DNA from: DAOTTY01 sp034437575
GTDB lineage: Bacteria; Chloroflexota; Anaerolineae; Aggregatilineales; Phototrophicaceae
Length of the DNA: 64,000 bases
Assembly: GCA_034437575.1 (NCBI GenBank)
Contig: DAOTTY010000289.1
Coordinates: 1-64,000, forward strand
Reading direction: 5' to 3'
The translations under genes and the position numbers were made by a program. Positions 8,902 to 17,575 of the stretch are shown here, piece by piece (position 1 is the stretch's first letter; each line of letters starts with the position of its first letter). The notes below the pieces were generated by a model. The model was not told the origin of the DNA and did no database searches. It saw only the letters and a program-made list of their open reading frames with translations.

Positions 8902-10695
8902 ATGGTAGAGCAGAAGCAAGTGATTCTCGTTCCCGATTTTCTTACCGTTCGTGAACTGGCCGAACTCCTCGAAGCCAGTCCTATTAATGTGATGAAGGTG
9001 CTGATTGCCAACGGCATTATGGCGTCCATCAATCAGCAAGTTGACTTTGACACCGCGTCCATCATCATTGAGGAAATGGGCTTTGAGGCGCAGTCTGCCT
9101 CCGAGGCTGAACAGCAAGAAGAGCGCGAAAAAGCGGCTGAGTCGCAAACGTGGCGTAAGGTTTATGCCCTGGAAAAAAGCGAAAACCTTGAGCGCCGCCC
9201 CCCCATCGTGACGATTCTCGGTCATGTTGATCACGGCAAAACAACCCTACTCGATACGATCCGCCGGGCACATGTGGCCGACGGCGAGGCGGGGGGTATT
9301 ACCCAGCACATCGGTGCCTATCGTGCGTATCATGACGGGCAACAGGTCACCTTTCTGGATACACCCGGTCATGAGGCGTTTACGGCAATGCGGGCACGCG
9401 GCGCTCAGGGTGCCGACGTGGCGATTCTGGTTGTCGCCGCCGACGACGGCGTGATGCCAACCACCCGCGAAGCCCTCAACCATGCTCGTGCAGCGGCTAT
9501 CCCGCTGGTGGTGGCTATCACCAAAGTAGATAAGAGCAACGCCAACCCGGAGATGGTCAAGCAGGGGCTTGCGGAGTTGGAAATTGTTCCAGACGAGTGG
9601 GGCGGCGATACCATGTTCGTGCCTATTGCCGCCCTTCAGGGTGATGGCATTGACGAACTGCTGGAGTCCATCCTGTTGATTTCCGAAGAGCAGAACATCG
9701 TCGCCAATCCGAAGGCGAAGGCGTCTGGTATTGTGATTGAATCCGAAATGGAAAAGTCACGCGGGGCGATGGTTACGCTAATGGTGCTCAACGGTACGCT
9801 CAAGCGCGGTGACACGGTCATCGCAGGCAGGACGTATGGGCGCATCAAGGCCATGTTTGATGAGAAGGGCGAGCAGGTCGAAGAGGCCAAGCCGTCTACG
9901 CCGATTAAGGTGATGGGCATCAACGACCTGCCAGAGCCGGGCGACAGCTTTGAGTGGGCCAAAAGTGAGAAGGTCGCTCGTAACACCCTTGATGAGCGTG
10001 AGGCCGATCAGGTTCGTGCAGAGCAGAACCGCCGCCCCACCCTGGAAGAACTGTTTGCACAGTTTGAGGCGGGCGAAACCAAGCAGCTTGACATCATCCT
10101 CAAGGCGGATGTGCAGGGGTCGCTTCAGCCGATTGTGGAGGGGTTAGAAAAAGTTAGCCCTGAAGACGACAGCGGCATCAAGGTGAATGTGCTCGCTGCG
10201 GACATCGGCAATATATCTGAAAGCGATGTGAATCTCGCTAGCGCCTCCCACGCGATCATTATCGGCTTCCATGTGGATGTAGACAACGCCGCTGAGCGCA
10301 CAGCCACCAGCCTGGGTGTAGAAATTCGCAAGTACGACATCATCTACAAGCTGTTTGAGGATATGGAACTGGCCCTGATCGGCTTGCTAGAACCCAAGTA
10401 CGAAGATCGCGTCACGGGCCATGCCGAGGTGCGCCAGGTGTTCAGGATTTCAAAGGTCGGCGCGGTGGCAGGCAGCTACATCCTGGATGGTGAAGTGGTG
10501 CGTAAAGGCTCCGCACGGGTACTGCGGAACAACCAGGTCATCGTGGAGAAAACGGAAATTAGTTCGCTGCGCCGTGAGCAAGATGATGTGCGCGAAGTTC
10601 GCGCCGGGTTCGAGTGTGGTATTTCGCTGACCAGCTTCAACGACTTTGAAGAAGGCGACATCATTGAGTGCTTCGTTACGGAGCGTGTGAGCTAG
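8902..10695 (+). CDS. infB: Translation initiation factor IF-2, short form
   Basis: A 597-residue GTPase that places initiator tRNA on the 30S subunit and promotes subunit joining. One IF2_N-type helical module is at the start (LTVRELAELLEASPINVMKVL), then the G domain with GHVDHGKTTLLD (G1), DTPGHEAF (G3) and TKVDKSN (G4), then domain II, the helical linker and the C-terminal fMet-tRNA-binding barrel (EVRQVF, GFECGISL). The long charged N-terminal extension of enterobacterial IF-2 is missing, so this is the compact type. AGGAGAG (8892-8898) three bases before the ATG is a strong ribosome-binding site. An Ala/Glu-rich linker at residues 65-80 joins the first domain to the G domain. Confidence 0.96.
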   Translation: MVEQKQVILVPDFLTVRELAELLEASPINVMKVLIANGIMASINQQVDFDTASIIIEEMGFEAQSASEAEQQEEREKAAESQTWRKVYALEKSENLERRPPIVTILGHVDHGKTTLLDTIRRAHVADGEAGGITQHIGAYRAYHDGQQVTFLDTPGHEAFTAMRARGAQGADVAILVVAADDGVMPTTREALNHARAAAIPLVVAITKVDKSNANPEMVKQGLAELEIVPDEWGGDTMFVPIAALQGDGIDELLESILLISEEQNIVANPKAKASGIVIESEMEKSRGAMVTLMVLNGTLKRGDTVIAGRTYGRIKAMFDEKGEQVEEAKPSTPIKVMGINDLPEPGDSFEWAKSEKVARNTLDEREADQVRAEQNRRPTLEELFAQFEAGETKQLDIILKADVQGSLQPIVEGLEKVSPEDDSGIKVNVLAADIGNISESDVNLASASHAIIIGFHVDVDNAAERTATSLGVEIRKYDIIYKLFEDMELALIGLLEPKYEDRVTGHAEVRQVFRISKVGAVAGSYILDGEVVRKGSARVLRNNQVIVEKTEISSLRREQDDVREVRAGFECGISLTSFNDFEEGDIIECFVTERVS

Positions 10696-10732
10696 CGCCA
10701 TCCCTGGCGACTGGGGGGGGTGAAAGCCCCCC
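10696..10732 (+). other. Two small hairpins after infB
   Basis: CGCCA/TGGCG (10696-10709) and a G6/C6 stem (10715-10720 with 10727-10732, loop TGAAAG) follow the infB stop within 37 bases. No T-run follows, so full termination is unlikely; a processing or partial pause site before rbfA is possible. Confidence 0.35.
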
Positions 10733-10780
10733 GCTGCCCCATCCCTCTGACTTTACCCAGCCAACGGAGACAGATGAATC

Positions 10781-11230
10781 ATGAGCATTAAACAGGAACG
10801 CATGGCGGAGCGCATCCGCCAGGTGTTGAGCGAACTACTTATGCGGGAGGTATCGGACCCGCGTTTGCAGTCAGTCACCATCACCGAGGTTAAAGTAGAC
10901 CCGGAAATCATGCTGGCGCAGGTCTACGTTAACGCTTTGGGCGATGAGGCCCGCGAGAAAAGCGTGATGGAAGGGCTTGACCGTGCGGGGGGCTTTTTGC
11001 GGCGCGAACTATCACGGCGGGTGCGGCTGCGCCAGGTGCCAGAACTCAAGTTTGTGTGGGACGCCACCCTGGAACGGGCTGACCGGGTGGAGCGCTTGCT
11101 GAACGATCTGGACATCCCTGAGCCGGAACCCAACGACGATGAAGACTTCGACTTTGACCTGGATGACATCGACTTAGACCCCTATGGCGATGACCTTAAC
11201 GGCGAGGATGGCCAAAACGATGACAGGTAG
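10781..11230 (+). CDS. rbfA: Ribosome-binding factor A
   Basis: A 149-residue protein whose first 110 residues form the KH-like RbfA fold that helps mature the 30S subunit and 16S rRNA 5' end: MAERIRQVLSELLMREVSDPRL, then VTITEVKVDPEIMLAQVYVN and LRRELSRRVRLRQVPELKFVWD. The last 35 residues are almost wholly acidic (DDEDFDFDLDDIDLD), a tail not present in the short E. coli protein. ATG 10781 is preceded by GGAGA. The stop overlaps the next gene. Confidence 0.95.
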   Translation: MSIKQERMAERIRQVLSELLMREVSDPRLQSVTITEVKVDPEIMLAQVYVNALGDEAREKSVMEGLDRAGGFLRRELSRRVRLRQVPELKFVWDATLERADRVERLLNDLDIPEPEPNDDEDFDFDLDDIDLDPYGDDLNGEDGQNDDR

Positions 11231-12221
11231 AGTCGAGTTTGATAAGGCGACGGCGCTCGTCCGTGAGGCCGGGTCGATCTTGATTGTGACGCACTACAAC
11301 CCCGACGGCGACGCGATTGGCTCTATGCTGGGGTTGGCCCACGCGCTGCGGGCGCAGGGCAAATCCGTAGATGTGGCGGTGGATGACGGCGTGCCTGCCT
11401 ACCTGCAATTTATGCCCGGTGCGGACAGCGTTTATCCCAGGCTGACGGTGGGCCAGTGGGACGTAATGATCTCATCCGATGCCAGCGATGAACCGCGCAG
11501 CGGCCATGTGGGGGAGTATGGGCGGGCCAACAGCAAAGCCGTCATCAACCTGGATCATCACATTACCAACACCCTGTTCGGGGATGTGTTCCTCGTGATG
11601 CCAGAGGCCGTTTCAGCGACAGAAGTGGTGTTCCACTGGTTAAATCACATGGGCACCCCACCCACTGACTTGCTCGTGGCCGAACCGCTGCTCACCGGCC
11701 TCATCACAGACACGATGGGCTTTCGCACCAGCCACGTCACGCCGGGAACGCTGGGTGTGGCGCAAGCCCTGCTCAAGTCGGGCGCATCCATGCCAAAGAT
11801 TGTGCAGCGCACGCTGGAAAGCAAACCCTTTACCGATGTGATGTTGTGGTCGCAGGCGCTTAAATCCATTCACCTGGAAGACGGTGTGGCAAGCGTGAAC
11901 ATCACCCAGGCTGACGTGGCCGCTGTCAACGCCGGTGATGCATCCGATAATGGGCTGGTGAACCTGCTCAACCAGATTAACGAGGCAAACGTGGCCGTGA
12001 TTTTCATTGAGCGGCCCGAAAACCAGGTCAAGTTGAGTATGCGCAGCAAGCGCGGCTATGATGTGGGCACCCTCGCCGGGGAACTTGGCGGGGGCGGCCA
12101 TCCGCAGGCGGCGGGGGTGACCCTGGAAGGCACGCTACCCGATGTACGCGAGCGGGTGCTGCCCAGGCTCAGGCAGGTTGCCCAGGCCCCACAAGCCGTT
12201 GAGGAGCAGCCGCGTGCCTGA
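11220..12221 (+). CDS. nrnA: DHH/DHHA1 phosphoesterase, NrnA-like (oligoribonuclease / pAp phosphatase)
   Basis: A 333-residue phosphoesterase (start ATG 11220, with 11208 as an alternative). Motifs of the DHH superfamily are all visible: THYNPDGDAIGS (motif I), SSDASDEPRSG in the position of motif II, NLDHHITN (the DHH motif, III), DTMGFRTSHV (motif IV) and, in the DHHA1 domain, GGGGHPQAAG. NrnA proteins degrade short RNA oligomers and dephosphorylate 3'-phosphoadenosine 5'-phosphate. It overlaps the rbfA stop by 11 bases and the truB start by 8, so the three are coupled. Position between rbfA and truB is conserved in many bacteria. Confidence 0.88.
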   Translation: MTGRVEFDKATALVREAGSILIVTHYNPDGDAIGSMLGLAHALRAQGKSVDVAVDDGVPAYLQFMPGADSVYPRLTVGQWDVMISSDASDEPRSGHVGEYGRANSKAVINLDHHITNTLFGDVFLVMPEAVSATEVVFHWLNHMGTPPTDLLVAEPLLTGLITDTMGFRTSHVTPGTLGVAQALLKSGASMPKIVQRTLESKPFTDVMLWSQALKSIHLEDGVASVNITQADVAAVNAGDASDNGLVNLLNQINEANVAVIFIERPENQVKLSMRSKRGYDVGTLAGELGGGGHPQAAGVTLEGTLPDVRERVLPRLRQVAQAPQAVEEQPRA

Positions 12222-13113
12222 CGCGCCGTTTGGCTTTTTGAATGTCGATAAGCCGCTCAACCTGACCAGCCACAATGTTGTGAGCCGTGTGCGGCGCGTG
12301 TTCGGCATCAAAAAGGTGGGCCACGCGGGTACGCTAGACCCATTGGCGACGGGCGTGCTGGTGGTGTGTGTAGGCCCTGCCACGCGCCTGAGCGAGTACG
12401 TGATGCACCAGACAAAAGCCTACCGCGCAAAGGTGACATTGGGCCTTACCACCACTACAGACGACGCCGAGGGCGATGTGCTAGCAGCCCACGACCCGTC
12501 GCTCATCACCCGCGAACAGGTGGAAGCCGTGCTGCCCCAATTCACGGGCAATATTGAGCAGTTGCCGCCGTTGTATAGTGCGATCAAGCAGCGTGGGCGT
12601 AAGCTGTACGAACTGATGCGCGAAGGCAAAGCCGATACGATTGAGCGTAAGCCGCGTGCCGTGCGGGTTGATGAGATCACGCTAACAGAGTGGATGCCGC
12701 CGGAGGTCACGATTGAGGTGACGTGTGGCAGCGGGACGTACATTCGCAGCCTTGCACGAGACATTGGGGCGCTGCTGGGCGTGGGTGCCTACCTGAGCGG
12801 CCTCGTGCGGACGCGCAGCGGTGTGTTTGACGTAAGCCATGCAGTTTCCCTGGATGCGCTGGCCGAATCTGACGCGCCGCAGTCGTATTTGATCCCACCG
12901 CATAAGGCGCTTGCGGGCTACCCCACCATCATGCTGACGGATGCCCATGTGGACGATATTGTGCATGGCCGGGCCACCGCCATCACTGATGCTGACGACG
13001 GTACCCTCGCGTTTGGTTATGATTCTCACCATCAGTTCATTGCGATTTTGGTAGCTCGGCGTGGTCAGTGGCACCCGCATAAGGTATTCTCGGATGTGTC
13101 GTCGGCAAGCTGA
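12214..13113 (+). CDS. truB: tRNA pseudouridine(55) synthase TruB
   Basis: A 299-residue enzyme making pseudouridine 55 in the T loop of tRNA. The start is taken as GTG 12214, which overlaps the nrnA stop by 8 bases and has GAGGAG (12201-12206) upstream; the open frame extends further but would run deep into nrnA. Motifs: FLNVDKPLNLTSHNVVSRVRR at the start, then the catalytic loop GHAGTLDPLATGVL with the nucleophile Asp, the YRAKVTLGLTTTTDD strand, and YSAIKQRGRKLYELMREG. A PUA-like end is present but weak. Confidence 0.95.
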   Translation: MPDAPFGFLNVDKPLNLTSHNVVSRVRRVFGIKKVGHAGTLDPLATGVLVVCVGPATRLSEYVMHQTKAYRAKVTLGLTTTTDDAEGDVLAAHDPSLITREQVEAVLPQFTGNIEQLPPLYSAIKQRGRKLYELMREGKADTIERKPRAVRVDEITLTEWMPPEVTIEVTCGSGTYIRSLARDIGALLGVGAYLSGLVRTRSGVFDVSHAVSLDALAESDAPQSYLIPPHKALAGYPTIMLTDAHVDDIVHGRATAITDADDGTLAFGYDSHHQFIAILVARRGQWHPHKVFSDVSSAS

Positions 13114-13126
13114 GCGAAAATCCCCT

Positions 13127-14068
13127 ATGCAACACGTCTACAATCTGGAAGCGCTTGACCTGCACCAACCCTCAATGCTGACCATCGGCGTGTTTGACGG
13201 CGTGCATCGCGGCCACCAGCATGTTATTGAACGCCTGGTGGCCGAGGCGCGGCGGCGCAATCTGTTGGCCGGGGTGATGACATTTCACCCCCACCCGGAC
13301 GAAATCGTTCACGGGCCGAAGGGGCGCTATTACCTCACCACTGTGGAAGAACGGGCGCAACTGCTGTTCAACCTGGGCGTGGACTATGTGGTGACGCACC
13401 CGTTCAGCCGGGAGGTCATGCAAATCCGGGCGGCAGATTTCGTCGATAGGCTGGTGCGGTACGTCAGGCTGAAGTGCCTGTGGGTAGGCACCGACTTCGC
13501 GCTGGGTCACAAGCGTGAGGGGGATGTGGCCTTCCTGACGGCGCAGGGCGCGGCAAAGGGCTTCGACGTGAAAGCACTGGACTTGATCGACAGTGCGGAG
13601 CGCGTGGTGAGTAGCACGGACATTCGGGCTGCGCTTGAAACCGGTGACCTGGAGGTGGTCAAACTGATGCTAGGGCGCTCTTATCAAATCACCGGGGAAG
13701 TGATTCACGGGCAAAAGCGCGGGCGTCAGCTTGGCTACCCGACTGCGAATATTGCGGTGCCCGATGGTAAATTGATCCCCGCGAATGGGGTGTATGCCAG
13801 TTGGGCCTACCTCGGTAATCAGCGCTATATGGGCGCGACGAACGTGGGCTACAGCCCTACATTTGGCAACAAGGCCGTCACGGTGGAAACGTTTATTCTG
13901 GACTTTCAGCGTGATATTTATGGCGAAACGCTGACCGTTTCGTTTGAAACGTACCTGCGCTCCGAGATGAAGTTTGACGGGCTGGATGCACTCATCGAGC
14001 AGATGGGGCGCGATGTTGAAACCGGGCGGGCGCACTTGGCGGCGCTGGCGGGTGATTCGCCCGCATGA
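13127..14068 (+). CDS. ribF: Bifunctional riboflavin kinase / FAD synthetase
   Basis: A 313-residue enzyme converting riboflavin to FMN and FMN to FAD. The N-terminal adenylyltransferase half has GVFDGVHRGHQHVI and SSTDIRAALETGDL; the C-terminal kinase half has GQKRGRQLGYPTANI and NGVYASWAYLG. ATG 13127 is chosen because the upstream extension (to 13061) lies inside truB. It ends the operon; rpsO and pnp, which often follow in other bacteria, are replaced here by a two-component pair with its own promoter. No FMN riboswitch is visible in front, as expected for an internal operon gene. Confidence 0.95.
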   Translation: MQHVYNLEALDLHQPSMLTIGVFDGVHRGHQHVIERLVAEARRRNLLAGVMTFHPHPDEIVHGPKGRYYLTTVEERAQLLFNLGVDYVVTHPFSREVMQIRAADFVDRLVRYVRLKCLWVGTDFALGHKREGDVAFLTAQGAAKGFDVKALDLIDSAERVVSSTDIRAALETGDLEVVKLMLGRSYQITGEVIHGQKRGRQLGYPTANIAVPDGKLIPANGVYASWAYLGNQRYMGATNVGYSPTFGNKAVTVETFILDFQRDIYGETLTVSFETYLRSEMKFDGLDALIEQMGRDVETGRAHLAALAGDSPA

Positions 14069-14073
14069 ACGTG

Positions 14074-14101
14074 TTGGTCGCACAGGCGGATTGGCTATAA
14101 T
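14074..14101 (+). promoter_or_regulatory. Promoter of the receiver-kinase pair
   Basis: TTGGTC (14074-14079), 16-base spacer, TATAAT (14096-14101), a consensus -10. It is about 40 bases before the receiver gene and separates this pair from the ribF operon. Confidence 0.5.
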
Positions 14102-14141
14102 AGCTGTGCGAGTGGATTGACGAGACGAACTGGAGATCGTG

Positions 14142-14543
14142 ATGATTTGGATGATCGCTGAAGACGAGACGGATATTCGCAACCTGATTGCGATGATGGC
14201 CCAGGCATGGGGGCACGAGGCCATGCCCTTCCCGACAGGGCGAGATGCCTGGGCGTTCCTGGATGCGGTAGAAGCAGGCACCCACACCGGGGCCTTGCCA
14301 GAATTTGCGCTGATGGACATCCGTATGCCAGGGTATTCTGGCGATGAAGTTGCCCATCGCATCCGCACGATTGCTCCCCTTCAAGACATCCCGATTGTGT
14401 TGATGACCGCCTTCACACTGGGTGACGACGAACGCGCCCGTATGCTAACGGACGGTGCCGACCGGGTTATCTACAAACCGCTGCCGGACTTCATGGAACT
14501 GAAGGCCATTCTCGAACAGGTTATTAACGACAAGCAGCGATAG
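14142..14543 (+). CDS. Single-domain response regulator (receiver only)
   Basis: A 133-residue receiver domain with no output domain. The acidic pair is in IAEDE, the phosphoacceptor in LMDIRMPG (Asp 59), the conserved Thr in VLMTAF and the Lys in VIYKPLP. CTGGAG (14130-14135) fits the ATG at 14142 better than the GTG one codon earlier. A histidine kinase begins 6 bases after its stop, so the two are presumably partners; the target of the phosphorylated receiver is not encoded next to them. Confidence 0.88.
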   Translation: MIWMIAEDETDIRNLIAMMAQAWGHEAMPFPTGRDAWAFLDAVEAGTHTGALPEFALMDIRMPGYSGDEVAHRIRTIAPLQDIPIVLMTAFTLGDDERARMLTDGADRVIYKPLPDFMELKAILEQVINDKQR

Positions 14544-14549
14544 CCCGCC

Positions 14550-15800
14550 ATGTTTGAAGACTCCTCTCCATTTGACTCGTCCGATGTGACTGGCTTTGCC
14601 AGGCGCATTCACGGCCTGGGCAGCGCAACTGACCAGTTTTTTACGCGGATTTACGACGCTTTGACCGGGAACAGCCGCCGTAAAGATCAAGACCTGGCGC
14701 GAAAACTCTACAAGCGGCAGCAGGAATTGCTGGCCGTGGTGGAGCGCAGCCAGCAGGAAATTGAACGGCTTGATGGTGTAATTGCCGCCATGCCTATCGG
14801 CATCATTATGCAGGATTTGGATGGCCGTATGGTGCTGATGAACGACGCAGCGCAGGATTTGATCGGTGGGCAGCGGGCGCTGCGAAGCAGTGAACTGAGC
14901 AAGCTGTTCGACCAGTACCGTGACATCGTTCAGGTGGAAAGCGAATTGGTGCCGCTGGGCGAACCTACCAAGCTGCAAATGAACAACCGCATCATTGGGG
15001 CCACGCTGGCCGCCGTGGCCAACCACAGCGGCCAGCGATTAGGGACGCTGATTGTGCTGCGCGACATCACCGAGGAAGCTATTGGCGACCGCCTTAAAGA
15101 TCAGTTTGCCACGGCTGTTTCCCATGAACTGCGGACACCCATGAACGCAATCAAGATGGCCAGTGAGGTGCTGCTGGGCGCGAACCCGGATGCCGCGCCC
15201 AACCGCCGCATGTTGGAAATGGTGGGCCGCAATGTGGACATCCTAGACAGGATGATTGTAGAGCTGCTGGATATTTCCGAAATCACCGCCGGGACGTTTG
15301 AAATCCGGCGTGAGCCAATTAATGCGGAACAGCTCATTTGGAGTGTGGTGACGGGCATGGTGCCAGAGATCAAGGCGTCTAGGCTGGATGTATCTGTCAT
15401 GGCGCGTGACCTGGACGCCCTCGACTTCACGGGGGACCCGCAGCGGCTGCGCTGGGCGCTGGGCCATCTGCTGCAAAACAGCATCCGCTACACCGTGGAA
15501 GGCAGCATTATCCTCACCGTTAGCCTCAGCGACGAACAGCGTCTCGCAATCCAGGTGATTGATACAGGCGTTGGCATCTCAGCAAAAGACCTGCCAAACG
15601 TGTTTGATCGCTTTTACCGGGGTGAACCGCGCACCCCTGATGGCAAGCTGCTGGACCCGCGTGGTTTGGGCCAGGGCCTGTTCGTTGCCCGCACCGTGGC
15701 CGAAGCGCATCAGGGCTACCTGGGGGTACGGTCGCAGCCGGGGCAGGGCAGCGTGTTCACGATGGTGCTGCCAAGCGAACTGGATGCGCTGCCAGCGTGA
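14550..15800 (+). CDS. Sensor histidine kinase with PAS domain
   Basis: A 416-residue kinase without membrane segments. A basic helical N terminus (1-65) may form a coiled coil, followed by a PAS domain (about 70-180: GVIAAMPIGIIMQDLDGRMV), a HisKA dimerisation helix with VSHELRTPMNAIK (His 192), and an HATPase domain with N-box near LLQNSIRYTV, VIDTGVGIS (G1) and GLGQGLFVARTVAEAH (G2). It is probably cytosolic and sensing an internal cue. It pairs with the receiver just upstream. Confidence 0.92.
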   Translation: MFEDSSPFDSSDVTGFARRIHGLGSATDQFFTRIYDALTGNSRRKDQDLARKLYKRQQELLAVVERSQQEIERLDGVIAAMPIGIIMQDLDGRMVLMNDAAQDLIGGQRALRSSELSKLFDQYRDIVQVESELVPLGEPTKLQMNNRIIGATLAAVANHSGQRLGTLIVLRDITEEAIGDRLKDQFATAVSHELRTPMNAIKMASEVLLGANPDAAPNRRMLEMVGRNVDILDRMIVELLDISEITAGTFEIRREPINAEQLIWSVVTGMVPEIKASRLDVSVMARDLDALDFTGDPQRLRWALGHLLQNSIRYTVEGSIILTVSLSDEQRLAIQVIDTGVGISAKDLPNVFDRFYRGEPRTPDGKLLDPRGLGQGLFVARTVAEAHQGYLGVRSQPGQGSVFTMVLPSELDALPA

Positions 15801-15804
15801 AAAC

Positions 15805-15834
15805 TTGCACATTCTTATAGCGTGACGTTACAAT
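15805..15834 (+). promoter_or_regulatory. Promoter of the glycogen synthesis genes
   Basis: TTGCAC (15805-15810), 18-base spacer, TACAAT (15829-15834), about 35 bases before the GH57 gene, whose Shine-Dalgarno AGGAG is at 15856-15860. Confidence 0.45.
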
Positions 15835-15869
15835 CACGATCCTTGATAAATAATCAGGAGTGACAAAGC

Positions 15870-17552
15870 GTGTCGGCTGTTGGTGCCTTTACGTTCGTTT
15901 TACACAGTCATCTCCCATATGCACGCCTTGCAGGGCGCTGGCCGCACGGTGAAGAGTGGATTCACGAAGCGGCCAGCGAAACTTACGTCCCGCTGCTAAG
16001 GATGCTGTATGACCTCAAAGCTGAAGGCGTTAGCTACCGCTTAACGCTGGGGATGACCCCTACCCTGGCCGAGCAGTTGACTGACCCATTGGTGCTGGAA
16101 CATCTCAACCAATATTTGGATAACAATATTGCCGCTGCGGAGCGTGACATTCAACATTTTGCGGCACTTGGCCAGGGGCCTTTGCGCGATTTAGCCGAGT
16201 GGTATCGCCATGAGTTCGCCATCGTCAAGTCAGACTTTAACGAGCGCTTCAATGGGGACATTGTAGGGGCCTATCGCCAGCTTCAAGAAGAAGGGTACAT
16301 CGAAATCTTCACGAGCGCGGCGACGCACGCCTACCTGCCGCTGCTGGCGCAAGACAGCACGATTTATGCTCAGGTCAAAGCCGGTATCGAAAGCTACAAG
16401 CGCATTTTCGGGCGGCAGCCAACGGTCTTCTGGCTGCCGGAGTGTGGTTATCGCCCCGGCTATTATGCGCCTGATGGTACCTATCGCCCTGGCCTGGAAA
16501 CATTTTTGGCAGAGCAGGGCATTGAGTTGTTTTTTAGTGAGACGCACACCATCACGGGGGGCAAGCCAGTGGGCGTGGCCAGCGGCGACGTGATTGGCCC
16601 ATCGGGTGATGTCAAGCGTCGCTTTACCATCCCTAACACCGCAGAAGCCCCGCAGCGCCTGACGACGACGTACCAGACCTATTACGTCAGCAACGGCGGC
16701 AATGGGCGCGATAGCCATTCCGGGGTGGCGGTGATTGGCCGCAACAACAACAGCGGCCAGCAGGTATGGAGTGCGGAGTGGGGCTACCCCGGCGACTTTG
16801 ACTACCGCGAGTTCCACAAAAAAGCGGGCACCAGCGGCCTCAAGTACTGGCGCGTGACAGGGGATGATGTGGTACTGGATAATAAAGACATCTATCATCC
16901 AGATTGGGCACGTTACAAGGTGGATCAACATGCCGAACACTTTGCACACATGGTCGGCGACCTGCTGCGCGATTATCATACGGAAACAGGCGAATACGGC
17001 ATTGTATCGTCTAACTATGACACAGAGCTTTTCGGCCATTGGTGGTCTGAAGGTATTGATTGGCTGGGTAAGGTGCTGCGTCACATCGCAACCACGCCAG
17101 AAATCGACATGGTGACGGCCAGCGCTTTCGTGCATCAGAACCCACCCAATGCTGTACTGCGGTTAGCTGAAGGCAGTTGGGGTGCGGGGGGGACGCACTT
17201 CACATGGCAAAATGGGGAAACGGACTGGATGTGGCCGCCCATCCATGAGGCCGAACGGCGTATGGAGATTCTGGTGAAGAACTTCCAGCAGCCCACGCCA
17301 GACGAAACCATCGTTTTGAACCAGGCAGCGCGTGAGTTGCTGCTGTTTCAAAGTTCAGACTGGCAGTTTTTAGTAACAACCGGGCAGGCCCGCGAGTATG
17401 CCATCCAGCGCTTCAATCAGCATCTGGAACGGTTCAACCGGCTTGCCGACAGCCTGGACGCCCAGAAGCCAGACCTGGCCTATGCCGATGAGTTGTGGGA
17501 ACGCGACAAAATCTTCCCTGATTTGGATTTCCGCTGGTTTCGGGCACGTTAA
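15870..17552 (+). CDS. GH57 1,4-alpha-glucan branching enzyme (DUF1957 type)
   Basis: A 560-residue glycoside hydrolase family 57 protein of the branching-enzyme subgroup, which cuts alpha-1,4 glucan and re-attaches it by an alpha-1,6 bond. N-terminal (beta/alpha)7 barrel motifs: FVLHSHLPY near residue 8, then FWLPECGYRPGY with the nucleophile (Glu 191) and SNYDTELFGHWW with the acid/base Asp (Asp 384). The C-terminal helical domain carries the WGAGG and FQSSDWQFL segments typical of the group (Thermus and Thermococcus enzymes). GTG start at 15870. It is followed closely by glgA and glgC, which supports a glycogen role rather than amylase activity. Confidence 0.9.
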   Translation: MSAVGAFTFVLHSHLPYARLAGRWPHGEEWIHEAASETYVPLLRMLYDLKAEGVSYRLTLGMTPTLAEQLTDPLVLEHLNQYLDNNIAAAERDIQHFAALGQGPLRDLAEWYRHEFAIVKSDFNERFNGDIVGAYRQLQEEGYIEIFTSAATHAYLPLLAQDSTIYAQVKAGIESYKRIFGRQPTVFWLPECGYRPGYYAPDGTYRPGLETFLAEQGIELFFSETHTITGGKPVGVASGDVIGPSGDVKRRFTIPNTAEAPQRLTTTYQTYYVSNGGNGRDSHSGVAVIGRNNNSGQQVWSAEWGYPGDFDYREFHKKAGTSGLKYWRVTGDDVVLDNKDIYHPDWARYKVDQHAEHFAHMVGDLLRDYHTETGEYGIVSSNYDTELFGHWWSEGIDWLGKVLRHIATTPEIDMVTASAFVHQNPPNAVLRLAEGSWGAGGTHFTWQNGETDWMWPPIHEAERRMEILVKNFQQPTPDETIVLNQAARELLLFQSSDWQFLVTTGQAREYAIQRFNQHLERFNRLADSLDAQKPDLAYADELWERDKIFPDLDFRWFRAR

Positions 17553-17575
17553 CGCACGATCAAGAAAGACGCTTC

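Noticed and set aside
13061..13127. FMN riboswitch before ribF
   Set aside because: The region lies inside the end of truB and shows no RFN-type conserved pieces.
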